Position numbers and translations under genes: made by a program
Assembly: GCF_042682745.1 (NCBI RefSeq)
Contig: NZ_JBHUIO010000005.1
Span: forward strand, 930,001 to 994,000
Source of the DNA: Tumebacillus_A lipolyticus
GTDB taxonomy: Bacteria > Bacillota > Bacilli > Tumebacillales > Tumebacillaceae
DNA length: 64,000 nucleotides
Direction of reading: 5' to 3'
The notes under the pieces: model-generated
Seen by the model: only the letters and a program-made list of their open reading frames with translations
The model's database searches: none
Told to the model about the DNA's origin: nothing
Shown: one piece after another, positions 52,243 to 60,281 of the stretch
Numbering within the stretch: position 1 is the stretch's first letter
Layout of the letters: each line of letters opens with the position of its first letter

Positions 52243-53072
52243 TATTTCAACAGCTCCCCGACGAATTTCGGCACGTTGAAGACCGACTTGTGCAAGCCTT
52301 TGTGGTAGTATTTCGTGCCTTCTGGCTCGATCAGCTTGCTCTCATCCACTTGGAGCGGATCGTGTTTTTTCGAGCCCATCGTGAACGACCAGAGGCCGGA
52401 CGGATAGGTCGGGATCGCCGCTGTGTAGTAGCGGGTGATCGGGTAGATCGCCGCGATGTCCTTGTACACGCGGGTGATCAGGTCGGCGTTGAGGAACGGA
52501 GACTCGGTCTGTGCGACCATGATGCCGTCCTCTTTCAGCGCTTCGTAGATGCCTTGGTAGAAATCTTTCGCGAACAGGCCGACAGCCGGACCTACCGGCT
52601 CGGTCGAGTCGACGAGGATGACGTCAAACGAGTCTTTGTTGTCGTGGATGTACTGAATGCCATCGACCACTTGCACGTCGACGCGCGGATCGTCAAGCTT
52701 GCCGGCGATCTCCGGCAGATACTGTTTCGACACCTCGATGACGCGACCGTCGATCTCCGCCAACACCGCCTTTTCGATCGACGGGTATTTGAGGATCTCG
52801 CGGATGGCGCCGCCATCCCCGCCGCCGACCACCAGCGCGGTCTTCGGGTTGGGATGCGTGTTCATCGCTAGGTGGGTGATCATCTCATGGTAGACAAATT
52901 CATCCTTGTCGGTGGTCATGACCATGCCGTCGAGGACGAGCATCTTGCCCCATTGCAAAGTCTCGATCATTGCCAATTCCTGAAACGGGGTCGTTTCGGT
53001 GTGCAGCGTGTTGGTGATCTTCGCGGTGATGCCGTAATTTTCCGTTTGTTTCTCGGTGTACCAGAGTTCCAT
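52242..53072 (-). CDS. speE: Spermidine synthase SpeE
   Basis: Aminopropyltransferase that forms spermidine from putrescine and decarboxylated SAM. About 276 residues. They include MVTTDKDEFVYHEMITHLAMNTHPNPKTALVVGGGDGGAIREILKY, with the SAM-binding GGGDGG motif, and DSTEPVGPA, which carries the catalytic aspartate region. ATG 53072 is preceded by GGAGGAGG. It is transcribed divergently from pbpG as in Bacillus. Confidence 0.96.
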   Translation of the reverse strand: MELWYTEKQTENYGITAKITNTLHTETTPFQELAMIETLQWGKMLVLDGMVMTTDKDEFVYHEMITHLAMNTHPNPKTALVVGGGDGGAIREILKYPSIEKAVLAEIDGRVIEVSKQYLPEIAGKLDDPRVDVQVVDGIQYIHDNKDSFDVILVDSTEPVGPAVGLFAKDFYQGIYEALKEDGIMVAQTESPFLNADLITRVYKDIAAIYPITRYYTAAIPTYPSGLWSFTMGSKKHDPLQVDESKLIEPEGTKYYHKGLHKSVFNVPKFVGELLK

Positions 53073-53262
53073 GTCTCCAGAACCTCCTCCATAATCTATC
53101 GCAATTGCCCGATTGCTTTTCAATGCATAACGGTAGGTATTATACCAAACATATTGGAAAAATAAACTGTTTTTCTGACAGATTCTACGACTTTTTCTGT
53201 ATGATTCTGCTTCGCTAGGTTCATACTGGTTGGATAGACTGACGCAAAGTGGGGGAACGCCC

Positions 53263-55371
53263 ATGAAATCATCTCATCTCGATCACGGAACGGAGCCGGA
53301 CGCGGAGCTGCTGCCCGCCCGAAGCGCCGCCAAAAAAAGCAGACCTAAACGGATGTGGCTGTGGAGAGCGATCTCCGTCTTTTTGATGTCCACCGTCGCC
53401 TTCAGCGCCTTTTTTGCCCTCTACCTGCGCTATGCGGAGCTGCCGCCGAGCGACATCGCCAACCTGTCCAAGCTGTTGGCACAGGATGAGACGGTGCTGA
53501 CCGATCTGGTCGGCGGTGGAGAAAATCGCCTGCAGGTGGCGCTGAAAGACATCCCGCAGACGGTGATTGACGCCACCATCTCCGTCGAAGATCAGCAGTT
53601 CTGGAACCACGGCGGCTTCAATCCGATCGGCATCGCCCGCGCCCTCTGGGTCGACCTCAAGTCGGGAGAGGCGCTGGAGGGCGGTTCGACGATCACCCAA
53701 CAGCTCGCCAAAAACCTCTACCTGACCCAAGACAAGACATTGAAGCGAAAACTGCAAGAGGCGATGCACACCTTGCAGTTGGAGATGAACTTTTCCAAAG
53801 AGGAGATCTTAGAGCAATATTTGAACGTCATCTATTACGGGCAAGGCGCGTACGGCATCGAGATGGCGTCGCAAACCTATTTTGGCAAGCCGAGCAAAGA
53901 TCTGACGCTCGCCGAGGCGTCGATGCTCGCCGGCATTCCCAAAGGCCCCAACCTCTACAACCCGCTGATCGATCTCTCGGCGGCAAAAAACCGCCAGCGC
54001 ACCGTGCTCAACCTGATGGTACAAGAGGGAAAAGTCGAGCAGAAAGAGGCGGATCTCGCCTTCGCAGAAGAGCTCACCTTCGCTCCGCAAAAGGCACCGA
54101 AAGGGCGCGCGCCCTACTTTACCGACTATGTGACCTATCAGCTCAAGCAGGTCTACGACGTGTCAGAAGCAGACTTTTACCGCGGGGGGCTGAAGATCAG
54201 AAGCACGCTCGACCCGCAGATGCAAAAGGCGGCCGAAGCTGCGATCGACGCCCATCTGAAAGAGCATCCTGACCTGCAGGTCTCGCTGATCAGCATCGAC
54301 CCGACCAGCGGGGAGATCAAAGCGATGGTCGGGGGCAGAAACTATGCGGAGAGCTCTTTCAACCGCACGCTCGCCAAGCGCCAGCCAGGCTCTGCCTTCA
54401 AGCCGTTCGTCTACCTGACCGCGCTGAACAACCACTACACGGCTGCCACGCGCATCAAGTCGGAGCAGACGACGTTCAACTACGAAGATGACAACGGCGA
54501 TGCGAAAGAATATCTCGTCCACAACTTTAACGACCAATATTTTCACGACTATCTGCCGTTCCGCGATGCGATCGCCCGCTCCGACAACGTGTTTGCGGTG
54601 ACGACCAACATGGACGTCGGGCCGGAGAAAGTGATCACGACAGCCAAAGCGCTCGGCATCACCTCGCCGCTCAAGCCGTACCCGTCGCTTGCGCTCGGCG
54701 TCTTCCCCACATCGCCGCTGGAGCTGGTGCGCGCCTTCGCCCCATTTGCCAACGGCGGCCAGAAGATCGAGCCGTACGCGATCTCCTCGATCGAGGACAC
54801 GTTTCGCGGCGAGATCAAAACGTTTGAGCCGCAAAAGGAGCAGGTGATCGACCCGGGCGCCGCCTTCATCCTGACCGACATGATGCGGTCGGTGTTCACC
54901 GATCCACAGGGGACCGGCTATCGCGTCCACCAGTCGTTCGATCGCCCGGCGGCAGGCAAGTCGGGGACGACCGACACAGACGCTTGGATGGTCGGGTACA
55001 CGCCCCAGCTGCTCACCGCCGTCTGGGTCGGCTATGACAAAGACCGCCTGCTCTCGGCGACCGAGTCCCATCTGGCGGCGCCGATCTGGGCCGATTTTAT
55101 GCGCGTGGCGCACGAGAGCATGCCGGAGGAGGATTTCCAAGTGCCGGAAAACGTGGTCGAATCCTACATCGATCCATCGACCGGAGAGATGGCCACACCT
55201 GACTGCCCGGTGCAGCGCCGTGAATACTTTCTGGTCGGCACCGAACCGACCGAGTGGTGCTCCACTCATCCATCGGCGAAGACCGAGCTGGAAAGCAAAG
55301 CGCAAGGCGAGGAAAAGTCGAGCGTGCGCACGTTCTGGGATTGGCTGACACGGAGAGGAAATGGAGAGTAG
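53263..55371 (+). CDS. pbpG: Class A penicillin-binding protein (PbpG/PBP2D-like)
   Basis: Bifunctional peptidoglycan glycosyltransferase and transpeptidase, membrane anchored. About 702 residues. The membrane segment is around residues 34-55. The glycosyltransferase motifs are VEDQQFWNHGGFNPIGIARA, GGSTITQQLAKNLYL and LNVIYYGQGAYGIEMASQTYFGK. The transpeptidase motifs are SXXK as RQPGSAFK, SDN (ARSDNVFAV) and KSGT (AGKSGTTDTDAW). ATG 53263 follows GTGGGGG. The location opposite speE-speB points to PBP2D of Bacillus, which takes part in spore wall synthesis. Confidence 0.92.
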   Translation: MKSSHLDHGTEPDAELLPARSAAKKSRPKRMWLWRAISVFLMSTVAFSAFFALYLRYAELPPSDIANLSKLLAQDETVLTDLVGGGENRLQVALKDIPQTVIDATISVEDQQFWNHGGFNPIGIARALWVDLKSGEALEGGSTITQQLAKNLYLTQDKTLKRKLQEAMHTLQLEMNFSKEEILEQYLNVIYYGQGAYGIEMASQTYFGKPSKDLTLAEASMLAGIPKGPNLYNPLIDLSAAKNRQRTVLNLMVQEGKVEQKEADLAFAEELTFAPQKAPKGRAPYFTDYVTYQLKQVYDVSEADFYRGGLKIRSTLDPQMQKAAEAAIDAHLKEHPDLQVSLISIDPTSGEIKAMVGGRNYAESSFNRTLAKRQPGSAFKPFVYLTALNNHYTAATRIKSEQTTFNYEDDNGDAKEYLVHNFNDQYFHDYLPFRDAIARSDNVFAVTTNMDVGPEKVITTAKALGITSPLKPYPSLALGVFPTSPLELVRAFAPFANGGQKIEPYAISSIEDTFRGEIKTFEPQKEQVIDPGAAFILTDMMRSVFTDPQGTGYRVHQSFDRPAAGKSGTTDTDAWMVGYTPQLLTAVWVGYDKDRLLSATESHLAAPIWADFMRVAHESMPEEDFQVPENVVESYIDPSTGEMATPDCPVQRREYFLVGTEPTEWCSTHPSAKTELESKAQGEEKSSVRTFWDWLTRRGNGE

Positions 55372-55378
55372 TTTTTGA

Positions 55379-55411
55379 GAAAGCGAGTCTGCGAGAGCGG
55401 GCTCGCTTTTT
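55379..55411 (+). terminator. Terminator of pbpG
   Basis: AAAGCGAG and CTCGCTTTTT flank a 14-base loop and end in a T run, close to the pbpG stop. Confidence 0.7.
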
Positions 55412-55540
55412 GGAGTTGTTAGAGAAAAGAGATTTGGGAAAGGCGGGCCTGCTGCAAGCGGCTCCCAATTGATTTTTTGTTCATGAGAATGGGAATTGAG
55501 CAAAATGCTGGGGTTTTTTATGGGGCGAGTGCTTGATGTA

Positions 55541-55587
55541 AAAAAAACAATACGACCTCAGCCTTCGAGAAGCGCACACCGAGGTCG
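55541..55587 (-). terminator. Terminator of prophage lysis genes
   Basis: CGACCTC (55553-55559) and GAGGTCG (55581-55587) pair, and on minus the hairpin is followed by TATTGTTTTTTTT. It lies in the 293-base gap between pbpG and the amidase gene. No attachment-site repeat or integrase was recognised in this gap. Confidence 0.65.
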
Positions 55588-55664
55588 CTGACGAAACAGA
55601 CAAGCGGTTTCTTCTGTCTTTATGACGATGCACTTTCAATTCTACAACCGCCAATCTTCACCGC

Positions 55665-56546
55665 TCATTCGATGGCGCGAAGCGCTTCTGCCGCAAAGTG
55701 AAGGCACTCCTTTACCCCCGCAGTCCGCGCACCCTCCCACATCGTGCCTGTCGCCCTGATGATGATCTCCGTCGCCTTTTGGGTCGGGGTGCCAAGATCA
55801 GTTGTGATCGGCAGCCCCACTTCCCGCCGCAGTGCATTGGCCGCGTAGTTGCAGGCGACGGTGATCTCGTCACTCGATGTTTGGGTGATCGAGCCGTAGA
55901 GGGCGATGACTAGCTTTGCAGAAAGCGGGTCGAGAGCTGTCTTTTCGGCGGGGATCGGTTGGGGCTCTGAGGAAGTGGCCTTTTCCGGTACATAGGCGAC
56001 TCCTACCGCTTCGCAGATCCCGCGCGCGGACGCCTCGCACATCTCCGTCATGAACGAGCGGTTGGCGAGCAGCAGCGCGTCTGCAGGATGGTTGATGAAC
56101 AGCACCTCAAACAGCGCCGCATCCATCGCCGTCTCCCGCGTCACCGCCAGATCGCCCGACTTGCACCCGCGATCGTGGAGCCCATACCTTGCGGCGACCT
56201 CCGCCATCTGGCGGTGTACGATCTTCCGCTTGCGGTCAGTCTCCCCGCCTGTGCATCCGAGCTGGACGTAGGACTCAAAGCCCGTCCCCGGCGCACCCGC
56301 GTTCGAGTTGAGGTGGAATGACGTGAAGTAGTCTGCCCGCAGACGGTTGGCAAACGCCGCCCGCTCGCTCAGCCCGACGAACGCGTCTGTGGTGCGCGTA
56401 TATTCCACTCGCAATCCGGAGCGCGTGAGATGAGCGCCGACCATCCGGGAGAAGGCGAGCGTCGCGTCCTTCTCCTTTTGCCCATTGCCTACAGCGCCGG
56501 GGTCGGTGCCGCCATGTCCGGGGTCGATGACGATCAGTTTTGTCAT
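55665..56546 (-). CDS. Phage N-acetylmuramoyl-L-alanine amidase (endolysin)
   Basis: 293 residues. The N-terminal amidase_3 domain has zinc ligands in VIDPGHGGTDPGA, in the HLNSN segment and in AALFEVLFINHP. It is followed by a linker rich in P, E and S (about 188-208) and a C-terminal segment of about 85 residues (SAKLVIALYGSITQ..) of unknown, probably wall-binding, function. It cuts peptidoglycan at the end of the phage cycle. It overlaps the holin gene by four bases, a lysis cassette. Confidence 0.88.
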   Translation of the reverse strand: MTKLIVIDPGHGGTDPGAVGNGQKEKDATLAFSRMVGAHLTRSGLRVEYTRTTDAFVGLSERAAFANRLRADYFTSFHLNSNAGAPGTGFESYVQLGCTGGETDRKRKIVHRQMAEVAARYGLHDRGCKSGDLAVTRETAMDAALFEVLFINHPADALLLANRSFMTEMCEASARGICEAVGVAYVPEKATSSEPQPIPAEKTALDPLSAKLVIALYGSITQTSSDEITVACNYAANALRREVGLPITTDLGTPTQKATEIIIRATGTMWEGARTAGVKECLHFAAEALRAIE

Positions 56547-57076
56547 TGCTCTTTCTCCTTTCTGTCGGCTTGCTCCGGCATTCTCTCAGCCTCCCCAGGC
56601 AGATCCGGCTGTTGGCGCTGCGCGGCGCGCGCCATCTTGGCCTTCAGCTCGCTTTCGACCAAGCCGAGCGCCCATGTCGGAATCCAACGCTCCCAGCCTG
56701 CCCGAATCGAGTTGGCGGTGAAGCTCTGCCACGTGTGGTAGGAGAGGGCGATGATCAATCCATAAAAGACCACGCCCGGCGAGCCAAAGGCGTGGTCGAT
56801 CAGATTCCCCAGTGCGGGCAGCGCCATCACGACGAGCGTGCGAAACGCCCCGTCGATGCCATATGCGCTCGCATAGGTCTTGTCTTTTTTCGCCGCCCGA
56901 ATCCCCGCGATCCAATCGAAGGCGATCATCGCCCAGAAGAGGATCACGAGATAGAAGCGTTCCGGCCCATACAACACATCCACGACTGCGCCAACCGCCC
57001 CTCCTGCTGCTGCGATGATCCCTTTATCTGTGGTTAGTAAGTTCCCAAAGCTCAATGTTTTTAGCAAACGCATCAT
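56543..57076 (-). CDS. Phage holin
   Basis: 177 residues with three to four hydrophobic segments. The segments FYLVILFWAMIAFDWIAGIRAAKKDKTYAS and GVVFYGLIIALSYHTWQSFTANSIRAGW follow the pattern of the phi-LC3/Cph1-type holins. The long C-terminal tail is charged. It makes membrane pores for the amidase that follows. The start is uncertain: two adjacent ATG codons lie directly after AAAGG, and a TTG at 57067 has better spacing. Confidence 0.78.
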   Translation of the reverse strand: MMRLLKTLSFGNLLTTDKGIIAAAGGAVGAVVDVLYGPERFYLVILFWAMIAFDWIAGIRAAKKDKTYASAYGIDGAFRTLVVMALPALGNLIDHAFGSPGVVFYGLIIALSYHTWQSFTANSIRAGWERWIPTWALGLVESELKAKMARAAQRQQPDLPGEAERMPEQADRKEKEQ

Positions 57077-57120
57077 CCTTTCAAGAGCAAAATAAATAGC
57101 CCACTCGCTTGGAGTTGGGC

Positions 57121-57516
57121 CTAGAGCAGTGCTCGAAGTACTTGATCTTTTACCTGTGCGTCCACTGCTTGCTCCACCATGCTATCTACCTGCTTCTCAG
57201 CATGTGCGAGCGCCTGTTCACGGGTCATTGGCGCGAAACCGAGTTGCTCGGGGTCGTGCTTTTGCAGGATGACCGTCCGCCCGTCGACAGAGACCGTGTA
57301 AATCTCCCCGTCCTGCGGGGCATCTGCCAAGATCAAGTGCGGAGCAATGGCGTTGATGGGCGACACCTTATCCCAGACCATCCATTCATACCGCACCTTC
57401 TCACTCGCACGGAGCGAGTCATAATTGTGTTTAGCGATCTCCTGATCAACCTGTGCCAATGTTGCTGTGCTACCAAGATCACGAGCTTGCTTGAGAATTT
57501 CCAAAGCGTTCAACAT
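57121..57516 (-). CDS. Phage protein of unknown function before the holin
   Basis: 131 residues. It is acidic, without signal peptide or membrane segments. ATG 57516 follows AGGGGGAATG and overlaps the end of the kelch gene reading frame by nothing (17 bases after the kelch stop). The segment MEKQVDSMVEQAVDAQVKDQ-like helices suggest a coiled C-terminal tail. Position in late phage gene order is between tail fibre and holin, where small chaperones of fibre or lysis regulators are common. I do not recognise the family. Confidence 0.55.
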   Translation of the reverse strand: MLNALEILKQARDLGSTATLAQVDQEIAKHNYDSLRASEKVRYEWMVWDKVSPINAIAPHLILADAPQDGEIYTVSVDGRTVILQKHDPEQLGFAPMTREQALAHAEKQVDSMVEQAVDAQVKDQVLRALL

Positions 57517-57533
57517 CTTGCATTCCCCCTTTT

Positions 57534-58523
57534 TTAGTTCGCCGCAAGCCAAGCCAGCAGCTCATCCAAACCTGATAAATATGATGCCTCAAACCTTGCT
57601 GCAGAATTGTATGGAGTTACGTTGACACCACCACCACAAACATAAAATGAGTGGCCAATCACAAAAGATGACGCGTCAGAACGAGAAGAAAAAACACCTT
57701 GTCCTCGTACTGGATCCCATGTGTTGCTCATGGGATCGTAAATGTCTGTGGACCCTAAAAAATTTCCATCATTGTCTCTTCCATAAGTGGTGTATAATTT
57801 GCCCCCAACAGCTTCCATCACATGACCTTGTCTAGTCCATAGACCATACGCCTTCAGTGAAAACGTCTCCGTAGTAGGATCAAAACACAGCAATGATGCT
57901 ACCAAACCAGATCCGTTAATGGTTCCTCCAAATACATACGCTTTCCCATCCAAGACTGCACTGGCTGCGCTATAACGTGGATAAGAGGCATTGGGTAGTT
58001 TTGTCCACGTATTCGTCGCGTCATCGTACCATTCGATTTGCTGGGATCCATCACTTGCAGGTGTCACACCACCATAGACATACCCCTTCTCGTTTACCGC
58101 CCACGCCATGTGCTCTCTCCGGGCAAGTGTCAGATTGGCTTTTTGAGCGTAGGTATTTGTCGCCGGATCGTAACAGTAGACCCTCGTAGAATAAGTCTCA
58201 CTCAATAGGTCATATAATCCACCACAAATATACGCTTTCCCATTTAGGACAAATGCAGCGGCACGTCTGACGTAAAACGGGAAATTAGCTTTTTCTGACC
58301 AAGAATTTGATTCCTGATTGTACTGCTCCGTCTTAACTGATGTCGATGAGTTGCTTCCATTGTACCCTCCAACAACGAACCCTTTTCCACTAATCGTAAA
58401 TCCTACACCTTGATCGTGATAGTAAATCGTGTTTGGAATCGACCCAGTGCCTGACTGGGGATACCAACCGCCTCGCCCCTTTACTTTGAGCTGGGATGCC
58501 AATGCATAAGCTACAGCGTCCAT
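57534..58523 (-). CDS. Kelch-repeat beta-propeller protein in tail-fibre region
   Basis: About 329 residues with five to six kelch repeats, recognisable as AYICGG, YVYGG, AYVFGG, KLYTTYG and FYVCGGG blades spaced about 50 residues, with intervening TNTWT or NTWDP segments. The ATG overlaps the stop of the preceding fibre gene by one base (TGATG). Kelch propellers bind carbohydrate or protein; in this place it is most likely the receptor-binding tip of the phage tail. The receptor is not known. Confidence 0.82.
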   Translation of the reverse strand: MDAVAYALASQLKVKGRGGWYPQSGTGSIPNTIYYHDQGVGFTISGKGFVVGGYNGSNSSTSVKTEQYNQESNSWSEKANFPFYVRRAAAFVLNGKAYICGGLYDLLSETYSTRVYCYDPATNTYAQKANLTLARREHMAWAVNEKGYVYGGVTPASDGSQQIEWYDDATNTWTKLPNASYPRYSAASAVLDGKAYVFGGTINGSGLVASLLCFDPTTETFSLKAYGLWTRQGHVMEAVGGKLYTTYGRDNDGNFLGSTDIYDPMSNTWDPVRGQGVFSSRSDASSFVIGHSFYVCGGGVNVTPYNSAARFEASYLSGLDELLAWLAAN

Positions 58524-59047
58524 CACGACACCGCCTTTGTGACGCCAGCGAGTGTGCCGTCAGCATTGTAGTTAAGTGTCTCGGTGATTGTCTTCCCCCC
58601 CGCAGTCTCTTTGACAGAGGACAGTTTGCCATTTGTGTACGTGAGCTCTGTGGTCTTGACGATCGCGTTGCCGTCCTTTTCATCCACTTTGGTCAGCAGA
58701 CCGTTGGTATAGATCAGGTTGATTGAACGAGTATCGATCGGTTGCAAGACAGCTGTGTACATGCTCACCGAAGAATTGTTTGCACCTTTCGCAATAGCTC
58801 CAATCTGGTCTGCCGTCACTGCGTGTGGATTGTCTTTGCGGTTGGCATGTGCATCAACCTTTGCCTGTGCCCCAGTAGTAGTTTCTGCGCCAATCTGAGT
58901 GGGTGTGACGCCGTGTGGATTGTCTTTCCGATTCACGTGCGCATCAACCTTCGTCTGTGTCTCAACGATTCCGCCCTCAATGCGATTCAAATCCTGTTCG
59001 GATACTACGTCCTCATATTTCCAGTCTGTTTTGCTTTCGTACGTCAT
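58523..59047 (-). CDS. Phage tail fibre connector with NRKDNPH repeats, copy 2
   Basis: 174 residues. WKYEDVVSEQDLNRIEGGIVETQ is followed by two repeats of the form VDAHxNRKDNPHxVTxxQIGA, known from Bacillus-type phage tail fibres. The C-terminal part is beta-rich (LTYTNGKLSSVKETAGGKTITETLNY). The first 80 residues closely match the protein at 62540-63133, so the two come from a duplication. Directly upstream of the kelch gene, with which it overlaps. Confidence 0.8.
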   Translation of the reverse strand: MTYESKTDWKYEDVVSEQDLNRIEGGIVETQTKVDAHVNRKDNPHGVTPTQIGAETTTGAQAKVDAHANRKDNPHAVTADQIGAIAKGANNSSVSMYTAVLQPIDTRSINLIYTNGLLTKVDEKDGNAIVKTTELTYTNGKLSSVKETAGGKTITETLNYNADGTLAGVTKAVS

Positions 59048-59603
59048 GCAACCTTCACCTCCTTAATGGTTTTCGTTTCTCACATTTGATCGGTCGTAAC
59101 CGAGCGTCGCTCCCCTTTCTTCATCGACTTGGAAGTTTAGAAGAAAGCATCAAGCTCATCACATCGATGGAAACCTCGATCAAAATTCCCATTTGATTGT
59201 GCTTCAGCCATCCCCGAGAGGATCGCTTACATGGACTTCCTTGTTATCATATTACCTTGTCAAGGAAGCCCGAAACTCCGTGAGAACTCCTGTTTTTCTC
59301 CAAAGAAACTCTAACCTAGACAAGAGATTGTAGTGATATCCCACTAGCCTGTACAAACAAAAAAAGAACGCCACTTGCGCTCTCGTTCGGTTGCACAGGC
59401 ATGGAATACAGCCTCGTGCTCGTATGAAGTTAGCCACCATACCCCGTCGATTGAATAAGGTTGCACTCGATGTTCCGGTGCACATCTCCGCAGAGTGAAC
59501 GAGGGCCCGATCAGCCTATCAATCGACCAGATGATCACCAGCTCACCTCTTTGCGAGACCCGCGCTACTCGTCAATTCGCTTGGCAATATGAGGATGCAA
59601 GTG
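59048..59603 (-). other. 556-base gap inside tail-fibre region
   Basis: No convincing gene. A GTG-initiated frame of 64 codons (59344-59538, minus) has AGAGGTGA five bases upstream, but its protein is unlike anything I know. On minus, GAACG-N12-CGTTC is followed by TTTTTTT (about 59358-59388), a terminator-like hairpin. This gap marks the joint between the two fibre cassettes and may be a recombination scar. Confidence 0.4.
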
Positions 59604-60269
59604 TTAAGCCCAGGTGATCGCGACTACCCGCTGCCACGTGGTAGCAGCTTTGACCTGCTCTTTCAACTTCCAGCAACGAGTGATGGTGTCATACTTATGT
59701 CTCTTTCCTTCCGCGACAACAGCAAAGAACTCGTCTCGCGTATGTGCAACGTGACCAGCATCTTCCGTCTTCCAGATGATCTCAGATATTGTTGGATCGC
59801 TCGTCAAGTCATCCTTTTGCTCAAGAAAGTTGATCTGATCATCATGAGCCATGCTGTATCGATGACCGGTTGTCGGCGAAATGAACCCAGACAGGATAAC
59901 CCTTTCGCACTGTTCGTTAAGTTGCGCAATCTTCGCAATTTGGAGCTGATCGAGCGGTATGTTCGCCGGATCAAGTTCCTCGTACCTTTGGTCGGCAGTT
60001 TTCAACTGCTCCTCCAGCTGCAATAGTCGTTCTAACTCCACTTGTAAAGCGTGCAGCCGATCCTCGAAAGTGAGTGGCTGAGGTAGGGGATTATGCAGCT
60101 GTTGCAGCAGATCTGCCTCGATCTGCTCCGCATTCGCTTGCGCAGTGATCGGACCGCCACCATTTAGGTAGTCGATCGTTTGGTGCATAACAGGTTGATC
60201 ATTGTCGTCATAGATGGTGACGATGTAGGTCCCGTTTTCGGCAACTTGCTCGATGGTAGAAGTAAACAT
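59604..60269 (-). CDS. Phage protein with DUF4376-like C-terminus, copy 2
   Basis: 221 residues. The N-terminal beta-rich part begins MFTSTIEQVAENGTYIVTIYD. A helical middle follows (EDRLHALQVELERLLQLEEQL), then a segment LNEQCERVILSGFISPTTGHRY..DDQINF and IIWKTEDAGHVAHTRDEF. It shares the pattern QLNExCExxILxGFxSxTTGHxY and WKTEDAGxxxHTRxxF with the gene at the right edge. DUF4376-like proteins are common in phage tail-fibre neighbourhoods. It is the last gene of the first cassette. Confidence 0.7.
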   Translation of the reverse strand: MFTSTIEQVAENGTYIVTIYDDNDQPVMHQTIDYLNGGGPITAQANAEQIEADLLQQLHNPLPQPLTFEDRLHALQVELERLLQLEEQLKTADQRYEELDPANIPLDQLQIAKIAQLNEQCERVILSGFISPTTGHRYSMAHDDQINFLEQKDDLTSDPTISEIIWKTEDAGHVAHTRDEFFAVVAEGKRHKYDTITRCWKLKEQVKAATTWQRVVAITWA

Positions 60270-60281
60270 TGATTCTCCCTC

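Noticed and set aside
59252..59538. Short minus-strand frames in the gap of the fibre region
   Set aside because: One has a good ribosome binding site, but the products show no phage family pattern and overlap a terminator-like hairpin; kept only as a note in the gap entry.
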